64,000 bases of DNA from an uncultured Alistipes sp. (GTDB lineage Bacteria; Bacteroidota; Bacteroidia; Bacteroidales; Rikenellaceae). This document shows, piece after piece, positions 18,730 through 27,471 of this stretch. Where the stretch lies: positions 1 through 64,000 of the forward strand of contig UQDC01000003.1 of assembly GCA_900539755.1 (NCBI GenBank), in the 5' to 3' direction. The notes under the pieces were generated by a model. That model was given only the letters and a program-made list of their open reading frames with translations. It was not told the origin of the DNA and made no database searches. Numbering within the stretch: the stretch's first letter is position 1; the number at the start of each line of letters is the position of its first letter. The position numbers were made by a program, and so were the translations under genes.

Positions 18730-19776
18730 ATGGCAAAAATGAATTTCGGCGGGGTGGAAGAGAATGTCATCACCCGCGAAGAGTTTCCGCTGAGCAAAGC
18801 GCTTGAGGTGTTGAAAGATGAAACCATCGCCGTTATTGGTTATGGCGTACAGGGCCCAGGTCAAGCCTTGAATCTGAAAGATAACGGATTCAATGTGATC
18901 GTTGGTCAACGTAAAAACTCTAAAACCTGGGACAAAGCAGTTGCTGACGGTTGGGTAGCCGGTGAAACGCTGTTCGACATCGACGAAGCATGCGCTCGTG
19001 GCACTATTATCCTTTACTTGCTTTCTGACGCAGCACAGATCGCCGTATGGCCCACAGTTAAGAAAAATCTGACCGCAGGCAAGGCTCTCTATTTCTCACA
19101 CGGTTTTGGAGCCACCTATTCAGATCGTACCGGCATTGTTCCTCCACAGGATGTCGATGTAATTATGGTTGCTCCCAAAGGTTCGGGGACCTCATTGCGC
19201 CGCCTTTTCCTTGAAGGCCGTGGTCTGAACTCCAGCTACGCCATTATGCAGGATGCAACCGGCAAAGCCTGGGATCGTGTCATTGCATTGGGTATCGGTA
19301 TCGGTTCGGGTTACCTTTTCGAAACAACCTTCAAAAAAGAGGTTTACTCTGACCTGACCGGTGAACGTGGTACTTTGATGGGAGCAATTCAGGGAATTTT
19401 TGCTGCACAATATCAGGTATTACGCGAAAATGGCCATACTCCTTCAGAAGCATTTAACGAAACTGTTGAAGAGTTGACTCAAAGTTTGATGCCTCTGGTT
19501 GGTGAAAACGGTATGGACTGGATGTATGCAAACTGCTCGACAACCGCACAACGCGGTGCACTCGACTGGTGGAAGCCATTCCGTGATGCATCGCTCCCGG
19601 TATTCCGGAAACTGTATCAGGAGGTTGCTTGCGGCAATGAGGCTCAACGTTCAATCGACAGCAACAGCAAACCGGATTACCGCGAAAAGCTGAATGCAGA
19701 ATTGAAAGAGCTTCGCGAAAGCGAGATGTGGCAAGCTGGAGCAACTGTTCGTGAACTTCGTCCTGAACGCAAATAA
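18730..19776 (+). CDS. ilvC: Ketol-acid reductoisomerase
   Basis: Isomerises and reduces acetolactate or acetohydroxybutyrate with NADPH and Mg. The nucleotide motif GYGVQGPGQALNLKDNGFNV is at about residues 37-56, followed by GQRKNSKTW. The C-terminal knotted domain includes DLTGERGTLMGAIQG and CSTTAQRGALDW. At 348 aa it is the Bacteroides-type enzyme. It is the last gene of the operon, followed by a strong terminator. Confidence 0.97.
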   Translation: MAKMNFGGVEENVITREEFPLSKALEVLKDETIAVIGYGVQGPGQALNLKDNGFNVIVGQRKNSKTWDKAVADGWVAGETLFDIDEACARGTIILYLLSDAAQIAVWPTVKKNLTAGKALYFSHGFGATYSDRTGIVPPQDVDVIMVAPKGSGTSLRRLFLEGRGLNSSYAIMQDATGKAWDRVIALGIGIGSGYLFETTFKKEVYSDLTGERGTLMGAIQGIFAAQYQVLRENGHTPSEAFNETVEELTQSLMPLVGENGMDWMYANCSTTAQRGALDWWKPFRDASLPVFRKLYQEVACGNEAQRSIDSNSKPDYREKLNAELKELRESEMWQAGATVRELRPERK

Positions 19777-19797
19777 GCTTTACAACAAGCCGTTAAT

Positions 19798-19831
19798 AAT
19801 AAAAGCCTGCTCTTCTGAGCAGGCTTTTATT
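19798..19831 (+). terminator. ilv operon terminator
   Basis: Perfect hairpin (AAAAGCCTGCTC, TTCT loop, GAGCAGGCTTTT) ending in T-rich sequence, 22 bases after the ilvC stop. Confidence 0.92.
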
Positions 19832-20079
19832 GATATATGGCGTTACTACTTGATCTACTCGGTGTTACTTTTAGATTGAAAGACAAGCCAAACGACTTTA
19901 TTTCTTCAACACTTTCGACATGCAATAAAAAGACTCAAAAAATCAGACTGCCACGCGACGCATATCCCAATCTGCAAAACGATTAACAGTTCAAGTCTTT
20001 AAACGTTGACGGTTTTCCTTTTTTCAACTACATCTCCCAAACCGTTCACAAACATCCATCAATAACAATCATCAGATGT

Positions 20080-20898
20080 TTATGCTTTGGAAGCATTCAA
20101 AGTCTCTTCAATATAAGGTTCCCAAAATTTCCAGCGGCGACGGCGATGGTATCCATGACAGCCAAACGGCAGCTTTCCACCACTCATGCGGAAACAGAGA
20201 TGAGGATAGGTATCAAAAGAAAATCCCAATGCCTCGTGCACAGTTGGAATTCGGAAAGCGTGATTCAAAGCCGGAGCCTCTACGGCATAAAAGACATCCT
20301 CATAATATCGGGAACAGAGTCCAACCCGCTCTTTGTAGTAGGCAACACGCTCCGGATGATTTTTGAGCAGGTCGTAAATTGTTCGAGTCCGACGCAAAGA
20401 GAAGCCGCCATTACCCACTTTATTGCGAACAATATGACGCTGTTCATGATCTTTTCGCAACAAAAAACTCTTCAATCTGGAGCCAATTTTATACAACGGA
20501 TTCGAATAGATCGGTCGTAACGGCCACGGTGCACCGATATAATCATACCCACGAGCGCACCAGTCAGCCAGTTCATCTCGAAATACAAACGCATCGGTTT
20601 GACACAGCAAGATATAATCCCAAGCTAAAAAACGTTCGTAAAACTCTGCTGACAACATCAAATGATTATATCCGTCCCGACCTGCAAAAAAGGCAGGATC
20701 GAACCTCTCTATACGAGCCATTGGGAAACGATCTGTCACTGGCGTCAAATCGAGTCCTTCGGGAGACACAAACGTAATAGGATAAGCCTTCAATACCGAA
20801 AAGCAACGCTCTAATGCAATTCGTTCATCGTCGGTCAATGCCGTTCGATAGATAGGAATAACGATATTGGCCGGGGCTTGAATTGGTGAATCCGACAT
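20080..20898 (-). CDS. DUF5672 protein, probable glycosyltransferase-like
   Basis: A 272-aa protein matching the DUF5672 pattern. It has an N-terminal strand (NIVIPIYRTALTDDE), LLCQTDAFVF (a possible metal-binding D-x-D-like position), YDYIGAPW, KVGNGGFSLRR, EDVFY and PFGCHGYHRRR near the end. The family is thought to be related to GT-A glycosyltransferases and is often found in cell-surface polysaccharide loci; substrate unknown. It follows cdaA by 29 bases on the same strand, so probably co-transcribed. There is no signal peptide or clear membrane segment. Confidence 0.75.
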   Translation of the reverse strand: MSDSPIQAPANIVIPIYRTALTDDERIALERCFSVLKAYPITFVSPEGLDLTPVTDRFPMARIERFDPAFFAGRDGYNHLMLSAEFYERFLAWDYILLCQTDAFVFRDELADWCARGYDYIGAPWPLRPIYSNPLYKIGSRLKSFLLRKDHEQRHIVRNKVGNGGFSLRRTRTIYDLLKNHPERVAYYKERVGLCSRYYEDVFYAVEAPALNHAFRIPTVHEALGFSFDTYPHLCFRMSGGKLPFGCHGYHRRRRWKFWEPYIEETLNASKA

Positions 20899-20927
20899 AC
20901 GTATATAATATTAAGAAAATAGATGAT

Positions 20928-21710
20928 TTACGAAAGAGACAACACCTTACTCAGATGCGCTTGCAACTGGATCGGTGTCAAATTCTGACGTATATGCCCT
21001 TTACGAGCCACCGAGATCGTGCCGCGCTCCTCTGAGACCGCAATCACCAATGCATCGGTCACTTCCGAGGCTCCGAGCGCTGCACGGTGACGCATACCGA
21101 ATTCAGCCGGCACAACCTCTCTTTCAGTCGAAGGCAATACGCAACGCGCTGCAGCAATTCTTCCGTCTGCAATGACAATCGCCCCATCATGCAGGGGTGA
21201 ATTCTTGAAAAAGATTGTTTTGATCAATGCAGAAGAGATCGAAGCATCTACCACAACCCCTCGATGAATAATGGGTTCCAAGCTGATGCTTCTTCCAATC
21301 ACAATTAAGGCTCCCGTTTTTGTAGCCGCCATATCGGCACAAGCACTGACCAGCGGTTCAATCCATTCCAACGAGCGGACTTTCGCCTTGCGTGACTTTA
21401 ACAGACGGCCTAACAGCGTATTTTTACGATGGGAATATTGGGTACCCAACAAAACCAAAAATCGACGTATCTCCTGTTGAAACACCACAATCAACGCGAT
21501 TACTCCCACACCGATGATCTGTCCCAGGATCATGCTCAACAGCTCCATCTTCAGCAGCCGAACAACAATCCACAACAGGTACACGATCAGGATACCGATC
21601 ACAATGCGTAATGCATTCGTACCTCGTGTCAGGCGATAGATCTGGAACATGATCATCGCGACCACGAGAATATCGATAACATCGATCAGCGTTATGTTGA
21701 TAAAGCCCAT
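20928..21710 (-). CDS. cdaA: Membrane diadenylate cyclase (c-di-AMP synthase)
   Basis: Makes cyclic di-AMP from two ATP. At 260 aa it has three N-terminal membrane segments (about 8-25, 35-50 and 58-77), a short linker, then the DAC domain with the catalytic motifs DGA (175-177) and RHR (207-209). This is the CdaA layout, not DisA. It lies between secDF upstream, separated by a terminator, and the DUF5672 gene downstream. In Bacteroidetes c-di-AMP is linked to envelope and osmotic homeostasis; the nearby channel gene at 25062 may be relevant. Confidence 0.94.
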   Translation of the reverse strand: MGFINITLIDVIDILVVAMIMFQIYRLTRGTNALRIVIGILIVYLLWIVVRLLKMELLSMILGQIIGVGVIALIVVFQQEIRRFLVLLGTQYSHRKNTLLGRLLKSRKAKVRSLEWIEPLVSACADMAATKTGALIVIGRSISLEPIIHRGVVVDASISSALIKTIFFKNSPLHDGAIVIADGRIAAARCVLPSTEREVVPAEFGMRHRAALGASEVTDALVIAVSEERGTISVARKGHIRQNLTPIQLQAHLSKVLSLS

Positions 21711-21753
21711 ATCGAAACAAATATAAGAAGTAATTTAGAAAACGACAAAGAAA

Positions 21754-21784
21754 AAACGGCAACCGCTTGATGCGATTGCCGTTT
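21754..21784 (-). terminator. secDF terminator
   Basis: Hairpin with arms AAACGGCAA/TTGCCGTTT plus an inner CGC/GCG, followed on the minus strand by TTTTTCTTTG, 24 bases after the secDF stop. Confidence 0.85.
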
Positions 21785-21807
21785 CCAATTATGAACTTTT
21801 AAAAGAA

Positions 21808-24800
21808 TTAGGCTACACCTTTATCACGTGTCTTCTTACTAAACAAATCGTATGCGATCGGAGTTGCAACGAATACCGATGAGTAGGTACCAATTACCAC
21901 ACCGAACATCAATGCGAAGATGAAGCCACGGATCACCTCACCACCGAAGAGGAAGATCGCCAACAGTACGACAAAGGTAGTACCACTGGTGTTAACCGTA
22001 CGGGCCAATGTACTGTTGATTGCATTATTAATGTTATCGCGAATGCTGCGTTTCGGATAGAGAGTTTGGTATTCACGGATACGGTCGAAGATAACCACCT
22101 TATCGTTGATTGAATAACCGATGATCGTCAAGATAGCAGCGATGAACGACTGATCCACATCCATGGTGAAAGGCAAAATACCATACAACAAGGAGAAGAT
22201 ACCGATCGTGATCAAGGCGTCGTGAGCCAACGAAATGACACTACCGACACCCCACTGCCAACGTTTGAATCGAACAATGATATAGAGACCGATTGCGATC
22301 AAGCTGAACAATACAGCGATGAACGAATTGACCGTAATATCGTGAGCCACGCTCGGACCTACCTTATCAGAACTGATAATACCGTAAGGACTGGTCTGAG
22401 TTGTCTGGAACTCAGCTTGTGTCAGCTGCTGTGCCATCAGCGGAGCCAGCGCTTTGTAAAGCAGACCCTCGATCTCAGCAGTTACATTATCACCTGCATC
22501 ATCATATTTATACTGCGTAACGATACGCATCTGATTCTCCTTACCGAACTGTTTTACTTCGTAGCTTGTACCCTCAAATACAGGATGCAATGCAGAACGA
22601 ACTTCATTTGCAGTTACAGGCTGATCGAAACGTACCACGAATGCACGACCACCAGAGAAATCTACACCGTAGCTCAAACCACGAGTTGCCAAAGAAACAA
22701 CCGTTGCCAAAATCAACAAACCAGAGATGATGTATGAGATCTTGCGCATGCTGATAAAGTTGACATGCGTATGAGCAAGGCAATTTTCTGTATAGCGGTT
22801 CGAGAAGCGGATGTTCTTACCCTTGTTGAGCATTGCAGAGAAGATCAATCGGGTAATGAAGATTGCACAGAAGAGTGAAGTCAGAATACCGATGATCAAG
22901 GTAGTTGCAAAACCCTGTACAGGACCTGTACCAAAGATAAACAGGACGATACCAGTAATCAAGGTGGTCAAGTTACCATCGATAATGGCTGACATAGCGT
23001 TCTTGAAGCCCTCTTTGAGAGAGAGAGCCAAGCCTTTACCTGCACGTAACTCCTCTTTAACACGTTCGTAGATAATCACGTTCGCATCGACGGCCATACC
23101 CATCGTCAACACGATACCGGCGATACCCGGCAAGGTCAATACGGCACCGAATGATACCAGTACACCCAACAGGAAGAAGAGGTTGCAGATCAAAGCGATT
23201 CCGGCAACCATACCGGCAGTGTGATAGTAGAATACCATATAGATCAGCACCAGGATGAACGCCAAGATGAACGACATCATACCTGCGTTGATTGACTCCT
23301 GTCCCAAAGACGGACCCACCACAGTATCCTGAATAATACGAGCCGGAGCAGGCAGCTTACCTGATTTCAGCACGTTGGCCAAGTCTTTCGCCTCTTGAAT
23401 GGTGAACTGACCGGTAATCGAAGAGCGACCGCCTTCGATCTCGTCGTTTACACGCGGAGCTGAATATACATAACCATCCAATACGATAGCGATGCTACGT
23501 CCGATATTGTCAGCAGTCATACGAGCCCAGGTACGAGCTCCGGTTGCATTCATCACCATGCTAACCTCAGCGGCAGCACCATGTTGAGAATACTCCTCAC
23601 GAGCTTCTGTTACGACTCCACCATCCAGCGGAGCTTTACCGTCGCGAGTATTGGCCTTGATAGCATACAAATCATAAACTGTACCGGCAGGATCTGCTGA
23701 TTTGACACCCCAGAAGAGTTTGATATCACGAGGCAGCAGCGCTTTTACCTGAGGCAACTGCATATAACGGTTTACCGCAGCGGTATCAAACGACATGGCA
23801 CGACCGATCACCGGACCGCCATAGATCTGACCCTGCTCGTCAACCATCGGGTGCAGTTTGGCGAACAACGGGAACTGCGCTTCAAAAGCAGCTGTATCTT
23901 GAGCCTGCACAGCGGCTGTATCGGCAACAGCAGTACTGTCCAATTTCGCAAGCAGTGCCGGAGAATCCGTTGCTGCCTGAGCAGCGCTGCTATCAGCTGT
24001 TTCAACCTTAGCAGTAGTATCGGCAATCTCGCCTGCCTCTTTCAGACCGCGGATAACAGCATTAGCCTGCTCCAAAGCCGGATAGATCTCATTATTTTCA
24101 TAAGTTGCCCAGAACTCGAGGCTTGCGGTACCTTGAAGGAGTTTACGCACACGTTCCGGCTCTTTCACACCCGGCAACTCAACCAAAATACGACCTGAAT
24201 TTTCCAGACGCTGGATGTTGGGCTGAGTCACACCGAAACGGTCGATACGGCTACGCAATACGTTGAACGAGTTAGCAATCGCGCTTTCAGCTTGTTCACG
24301 AAGAACAGCGATTACCTGTTCGTTCGTACTTGCTGGAGTGATCACCTCACGAAGTTCGGGCGTATTGAAAATGTAGCTCAATTTACCGCCGTTTGACAGC
24401 TTTTCATAAGCAGAAGCGAAGAGCGTAATATAATCGCTGGTGCTGTTTTTCTGATCCTCGCGAGCTTGTGCGAGAGCCTGATTGAAAATGGGGTCTTTGC
24501 TGTCGTTCGAGAGCGCACGAATCACATCCTCAACCGAGATCTCCAGCATGACGTTCATACCGCCGCGCAGGTCGAGGCCGAGGTTAATCTCTTTCTCTTT
24601 ACACTCCTTGTAGTTGAACTTCACGAACCCGAGATTGTAAACGGGTTGCGATTTTACGGAGTCCAGATAATTCTGCTCCTTGACCGGATCACCGGCGGCA
24701 TAACGGGCGGCTTGATTCTCGACGTGGCGCGTCACAAACGTGAACGAAAGCTGGTACGCGCAGGCTATTGCGAGAACAATCGCCAGAAATTTTAGTGCAC

Positions 24801-24813
24801 CTTTATTCTGCAT
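21808..24813 (-). CDS. secDF: SecDF fusion protein, protein-export accessory subunit
   Basis: Proton-driven helper of the Sec translocon in the inner membrane. The 1001-aa protein joins SecD (to about residue 640) and SecF (from about 685) in one chain, the usual state in Bacteroidetes. SecD marks are LGLDLRGGMNV near the first segment, a periplasmic head, then VGPSLGQESI and GMAVDANVIIYERVKEELRAG; SecF marks are VDFSGGRAFVVRF, VGPSVAHDI and YSINDKVVIFDRIRE. About 60 residues rich in Ala, Asp and Thr near 255-315 form a low-complexity insert in the head, common in this phylum. It is transcribed singly, with a clear promoter and terminator. Confidence 0.96.
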   Translation of the reverse strand: MQNKGALKFLAIVLAIACAYQLSFTFVTRHVENQAARYAAGDPVKEQNYLDSVKSQPVYNLGFVKFNYKECKEKEINLGLDLRGGMNVMLEISVEDVIRALSNDSKDPIFNQALAQAREDQKNSTSDYITLFASAYEKLSNGGKLSYIFNTPELREVITPASTNEQVIAVLREQAESAIANSFNVLRSRIDRFGVTQPNIQRLENSGRILVELPGVKEPERVRKLLQGTASLEFWATYENNEIYPALEQANAVIRGLKEAGEIADTTAKVETADSSAAQAATDSPALLAKLDSTAVADTAAVQAQDTAAFEAQFPLFAKLHPMVDEQGQIYGGPVIGRAMSFDTAAVNRYMQLPQVKALLPRDIKLFWGVKSADPAGTVYDLYAIKANTRDGKAPLDGGVVTEAREEYSQHGAAAEVSMVMNATGARTWARMTADNIGRSIAIVLDGYVYSAPRVNDEIEGGRSSITGQFTIQEAKDLANVLKSGKLPAPARIIQDTVVGPSLGQESINAGMMSFILAFILVLIYMVFYYHTAGMVAGIALICNLFFLLGVLVSFGAVLTLPGIAGIVLTMGMAVDANVIIYERVKEELRAGKGLALSLKEGFKNAMSAIIDGNLTTLITGIVLFIFGTGPVQGFATTLIIGILTSLFCAIFITRLIFSAMLNKGKNIRFSNRYTENCLAHTHVNFISMRKISYIISGLLILATVVSLATRGLSYGVDFSGGRAFVVRFDQPVTANEVRSALHPVFEGTSYEVKQFGKENQMRIVTQYKYDDAGDNVTAEIEGLLYKALAPLMAQQLTQAEFQTTQTSPYGIISSDKVGPSVAHDITVNSFIAVLFSLIAIGLYIIVRFKRWQWGVGSVISLAHDALITIGIFSLLYGILPFTMDVDQSFIAAILTIIGYSINDKVVIFDRIREYQTLYPKRSIRDNINNAINSTLARTVNTSGTTFVVLLAIFLFGGEVIRGFIFALMFGVVIGTYSSVFVATPIAYDLFSKKTRDKGVA

Positions 24814-24877
24814 GTTTGTTTAAATTTATTGACTTTAAAAATGTTTATCGTTCTATATACAAACGGCATTTGGAGTG

Positions 24878-24907
24878 CAAATCTACGAAATTTTTCCTCA
24901 ATTGCAA
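24878..24907 (-). promoter_or_regulatory. secDF promoter
   Basis: TAGATTTG (24878-24885, minus strand) with TTG at 24905-24907 and a 19-base spacer. It fits the Bacteroidetes housekeeping promoter, about 60 bases upstream of the secDF ATG. Confidence 0.72.
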
Positions 24908-24981
24908 CCCCTTAACGGCTTTTCATCGTGGGATTTTTCCTCTTGTACAGACCGCCTCTCACGCTGCTGAAAAAATATCGC

Positions 24982-24989
24982 TATATTTG
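24982..24989 (+). promoter_or_regulatory. Promoter candidate of the mechanosensitive channel gene
   Basis: TATATTTG is the exact -7 consensus, 73 bases before the ATG at 25062. A good -33 element is not seen at standard distance. Confidence 0.5.
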
Positions 24990-25061
24990 TCTTGGAGCAT
25001 TGGCACCACATCAAATGCTCCTACCGTAAAATCCGTTAATAATCGCTTTCACAACTACCCC

Positions 25062-26369
25062 ATGGAACACACCTATAAACCCACATTTTTTGTTCTGAGT
25101 TGGATTGAAAAATACCTTCATCTTTGGGGGCTTTCTGACTTCATTGCCAACGTGATTACCTTCGTACTCGCATGCGGGTTGATTTTACTGATTCTATGGG
25201 CATTAAACTATATCGGAACCTGGACATTAACCCATGTGGTTACACGTGCCGTCCGACTCAGCAAAACGCAATGGGACGACTTCCTGCTCCATAGGCACTT
25301 CTTCAACAGAATCATTAAATGTTTAACTGGCGTTTTATTGCTGGTGACAGCACGACTCATTTTTGCAGGATACCACCCCTCAATCATTACAGCCGTCGAG
25401 GTACTCTCTCGCATATTCATTACCGTGATGGGGGCATTGACCTGTGGAGCCTTTCTCAATGCCCTCAATGATATTTACGAGTCCAAACCCATTGCCCGCC
25501 GCAAATCGATCAAAGGATTGATTCAAGCAGCTAAGATCGCGCTATACTTCATCATGGGTATTGTCGTGATTGCCATCCTGATCAACAAAGACCCGACTCA
25601 ATTGCTGGTCGGTCTGGGTGCCTCAGCTGCAATCCTCTCCTTGGTATTCAAGGATACTATTTTGGGATTTATCGCATCTATCCAGATTTCAGCCCAGGAT
25701 ACGGTCCGACCTGGAGACTGGATCGAGATGCCCTCAAAAGGGGCCGACGGTATTGTTACTGACATTAATGTCACATACGTCAAGGTGCGCAACTGGAACA
25801 ATACGATGACCATGCTTCCCATCTATTCAATGGTTTCGGAAGCCTTCACCAACTGGAGAGGAATGGAAGAGAGTTCTGGCAGACAATTCAAACGTCCTAT
25901 ATACATCGACACCTCTTCATTGGCCGAGCTCACACCTGAACAGATCGAAGCCATTGCGACTCATCCTTATACAGCAGCGGCTGCCAACAAAATGAAAGAG
26001 TTGTTCCAACAAACCAACTCCAATCAGGCAACATTAAACATCGCTCTTTTCCGTTGTTACGCCGAAGCCTATTTGAGTCAACACCCGCTGTTGGCTACAG
26101 ATCAGACATTGGTTGTACGCTACCTCCCTTTCGATGAGAACGGCATCCGATTAGAGCTATATGGCAGCACTACCGAAAAGCGTTTTGCCTTCTTTGAGCG
26201 TGTGGTAGCCGATATGCTCAACCATCTGTTGCTGGTCATTCCACTTTTCGGCTTAAAACTCTATCAACGTCCTTCTGCATCTGTCATTCGCGACATCTCG
26301 GACAACAACAGCGATCCAGAACCAATTGTTTCAAGTAATTCAGACAACACGCCACAGACAAAAAATTAA
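25062..26369 (+). CDS. MscS-family mechanosensitive channel, YbdG (MscM)-like
   Basis: Inner-membrane channel that opens on tension to release solutes. The 435-aa protein aligns by eye with E. coli YbdG along its length: N-terminal membrane helices (about 22-60, 85-105, 150-175), the pore-lining region with VGLGASAAILSLVFKDTILGFIASIQISAQD, then the beta domain GDWIEMPSKGADGIVTDINVTYVKVRNWNNT and a long C-terminal domain (LMVRYLP-like LVVRYLPFDENGIRLELY). It ends in a polar tail. I start at the ATG at 25062; the frame is open upstream but the extra residues do not belong to the family. Divergent from secDF. Confidence 0.9.
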   Translation: MEHTYKPTFFVLSWIEKYLHLWGLSDFIANVITFVLACGLILLILWALNYIGTWTLTHVVTRAVRLSKTQWDDFLLHRHFFNRIIKCLTGVLLLVTARLIFAGYHPSIITAVEVLSRIFITVMGALTCGAFLNALNDIYESKPIARRKSIKGLIQAAKIALYFIMGIVVIAILINKDPTQLLVGLGASAAILSLVFKDTILGFIASIQISAQDTVRPGDWIEMPSKGADGIVTDINVTYVKVRNWNNTMTMLPIYSMVSEAFTNWRGMEESSGRQFKRPIYIDTSSLAELTPEQIEAIATHPYTAAAANKMKELFQQTNSNQATLNIALFRCYAEAYLSQHPLLATDQTLVVRYLPFDENGIRLELYGSTTEKRFAFFERVVADMLNHLLLVIPLFGLKLYQRPSASVIRDISDNNSDPEPIVSSNSDNTPQTKN

Positions 26370-26506
26370 TACATACTATCGCCCCGCTGATTATTCATCC
26401 GCTAATTGTGTTGTTGCACCTTAGCCAACACGAGCAGGGATTGATATAAATTTTCAAACCCAATACTAATTAAACTTTAGGCAAACTCTCTATACTTTCA
26501 AATCTT

Positions 26507-26743
26507 ATGATTTCTGTAACGAAACGAACAAAAGCTTTAAGCCTAATCTGTACCATGATGCTAATATGCATTCTGGCATTGGGCTTTTTTGCCATCCCCA
26601 TCGGTTTGACCCTATGCTCGTTAACAGGTTTAGTTTACAGTATCAAATGCAAGGACAGAGCGGTTAGAATATACTCCGCTATTTTCTTAATAATTGGATT
26701 GTCCGGGACTGTTTACACATTGCTCAACATAAGTTCCATGTAA
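26507..26743 (+). CDS. Small membrane protein of unknown function
   Basis: A 78-aa frame with two strongly hydrophobic stretches, about residues 11-36 (LSLICTMMLICILALGFFAI) and 55-73 (IYSAIFLIIGLSGTVYTLL), joined by a short loop with SIKCKDRAVR. The N-terminus is basic, suggesting it faces inward. No family is recognised. It lies 137 bases after the channel gene and is followed by a terminator, so it may be a real small gene; codon choice looks ordinary, but there is no homology evidence. Confidence 0.5.
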   Translation: MISVTKRTKALSLICTMMLICILALGFFAIPIGLTLCSLTGLVYSIKCKDRAVRIYSAIFLIIGLSGTVYTLLNISSM

Positions 26744-26831
26744 GAGTCCAAATGATTTCATTTCAGTAAAAGACCTTCTCAAGAAGACTCACAACGGTAT
26801 ATTTAAAGTAAGCAAGAAGGCTAAATCAATA

Positions 26832-26869
26832 AAAAAGCAGTATGGATATTGGGACTCCATACTGCTTTT
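26832..26869. terminator. Bidirectional terminator between convergent genes
   Basis: A 14-bp perfect stem (AAAAGCAGTATGGA), with ATTTTTTTTC following on the plus strand and a run of T on the minus side. It serves the small membrane-protein gene (+) and the HTH gene (-). Confidence 0.85.
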
Positions 26870-26890
26870 ATTTTTTTCGATCAGCTACTC

Positions 26891-27160
26891 TCAGACTTGC
26901 TGTTTTGCAGCCTCGGTCTCAGCAATAATTCTCAATGCGCAATCGAGTATTGCGGAATCATCAAGGGTTACCACACCACCATCGGGCCCTTTTTCCATAT
27001 GTATACCCACTGGAGACCCACCTTCACTATCGAAATGTCTACCGCCGAAATAGTTACGTACTTCGTCAACGCTCACTCCCACTTCGTCTGCAATACGCTG
27101 CGAACTACCACTGGGCAGTTTATCTTTGATTCGACGCAGCTCATTGAATGTTATTACCAT
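26891..27160 (-). CDS. Small helix-turn-helix DNA-binding protein
   Basis: An 89-aa protein of a type I recall as a conserved Bacteroidetes DNA-binding protein. The N-terminal half has MKELRRIKDKLP-like MVITFNELRRIKDKLPSG and a helix-turn-helix, SSQRIADEVGVSVDEVRNYFGG (about 18-39). The C-terminal half has the family tail GIHMEKGPDGGVVTLDDSAILDCALRII. Target and role are unknown. It is divergent from dnaK with about 310 bases between the starts. Confidence 0.7.
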   Translation of the reverse strand: MVITFNELRRIKDKLPSGSSQRIADEVGVSVDEVRNYFGGRHFDSEGGSPVGIHMEKGPDGGVVTLDDSAILDCALRIIAETEAAKQQV

Positions 27161-27471
27161 GATTCGTGAAATTTTAGTTTATAGACACCGTCTAGCGGTA
27201 TTATTTGTTCTGTCTTAAAATTACATGAAATAAACGTTAATTCAAAATATTTCATCACAAAAAATATAGATTTAGACAAATTCACAGTTAGTTCGGACGA
27301 TTTGTCAGTCGAAGGTGTCAAACTCTCTGCCAAAGGCAGTCTTCATGACAGACAAACCGACCAATTTGGTCACTTTTTTCACTTGGCACAAACCTTGATT
27401 GGAAGGAGGGCGTATCGGTTGACGATACAGAACCAACAACGAAATAATAACTAATAAAAATTTACATAACT
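27161..27471. promoter_or_regulatory. dnaK upstream region with repeated TGTCA/TGACA and palindromes
   Basis: No CIRCE (HrcA) operator is present. Instead 27302-27352 holds TGTCA twice and TGACA once, a CTGCC-AAA-GGCAG stem, and GACCA-ATT-TGGTC at 27359-27371. At 27383-27398, TTGGCAC-N5-TTGA resembles a sigma-54 -24/-12 element but has GA in place of the -12 GC. No TAnnTTTG box is found on the plus strand here. Confidence 0.35.

Noticed and set aside
24768..25061. N-terminal extension of the mechanosensitive channel
   Set aside because: The frame is open but the added residues do not fit the family and would overlap the secDF start and promoter.
27161..27471. CIRCE operator upstream of dnaK
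   Set aside because: The TTAGCACTC-N9-GAGTGCTAA pattern is absent.
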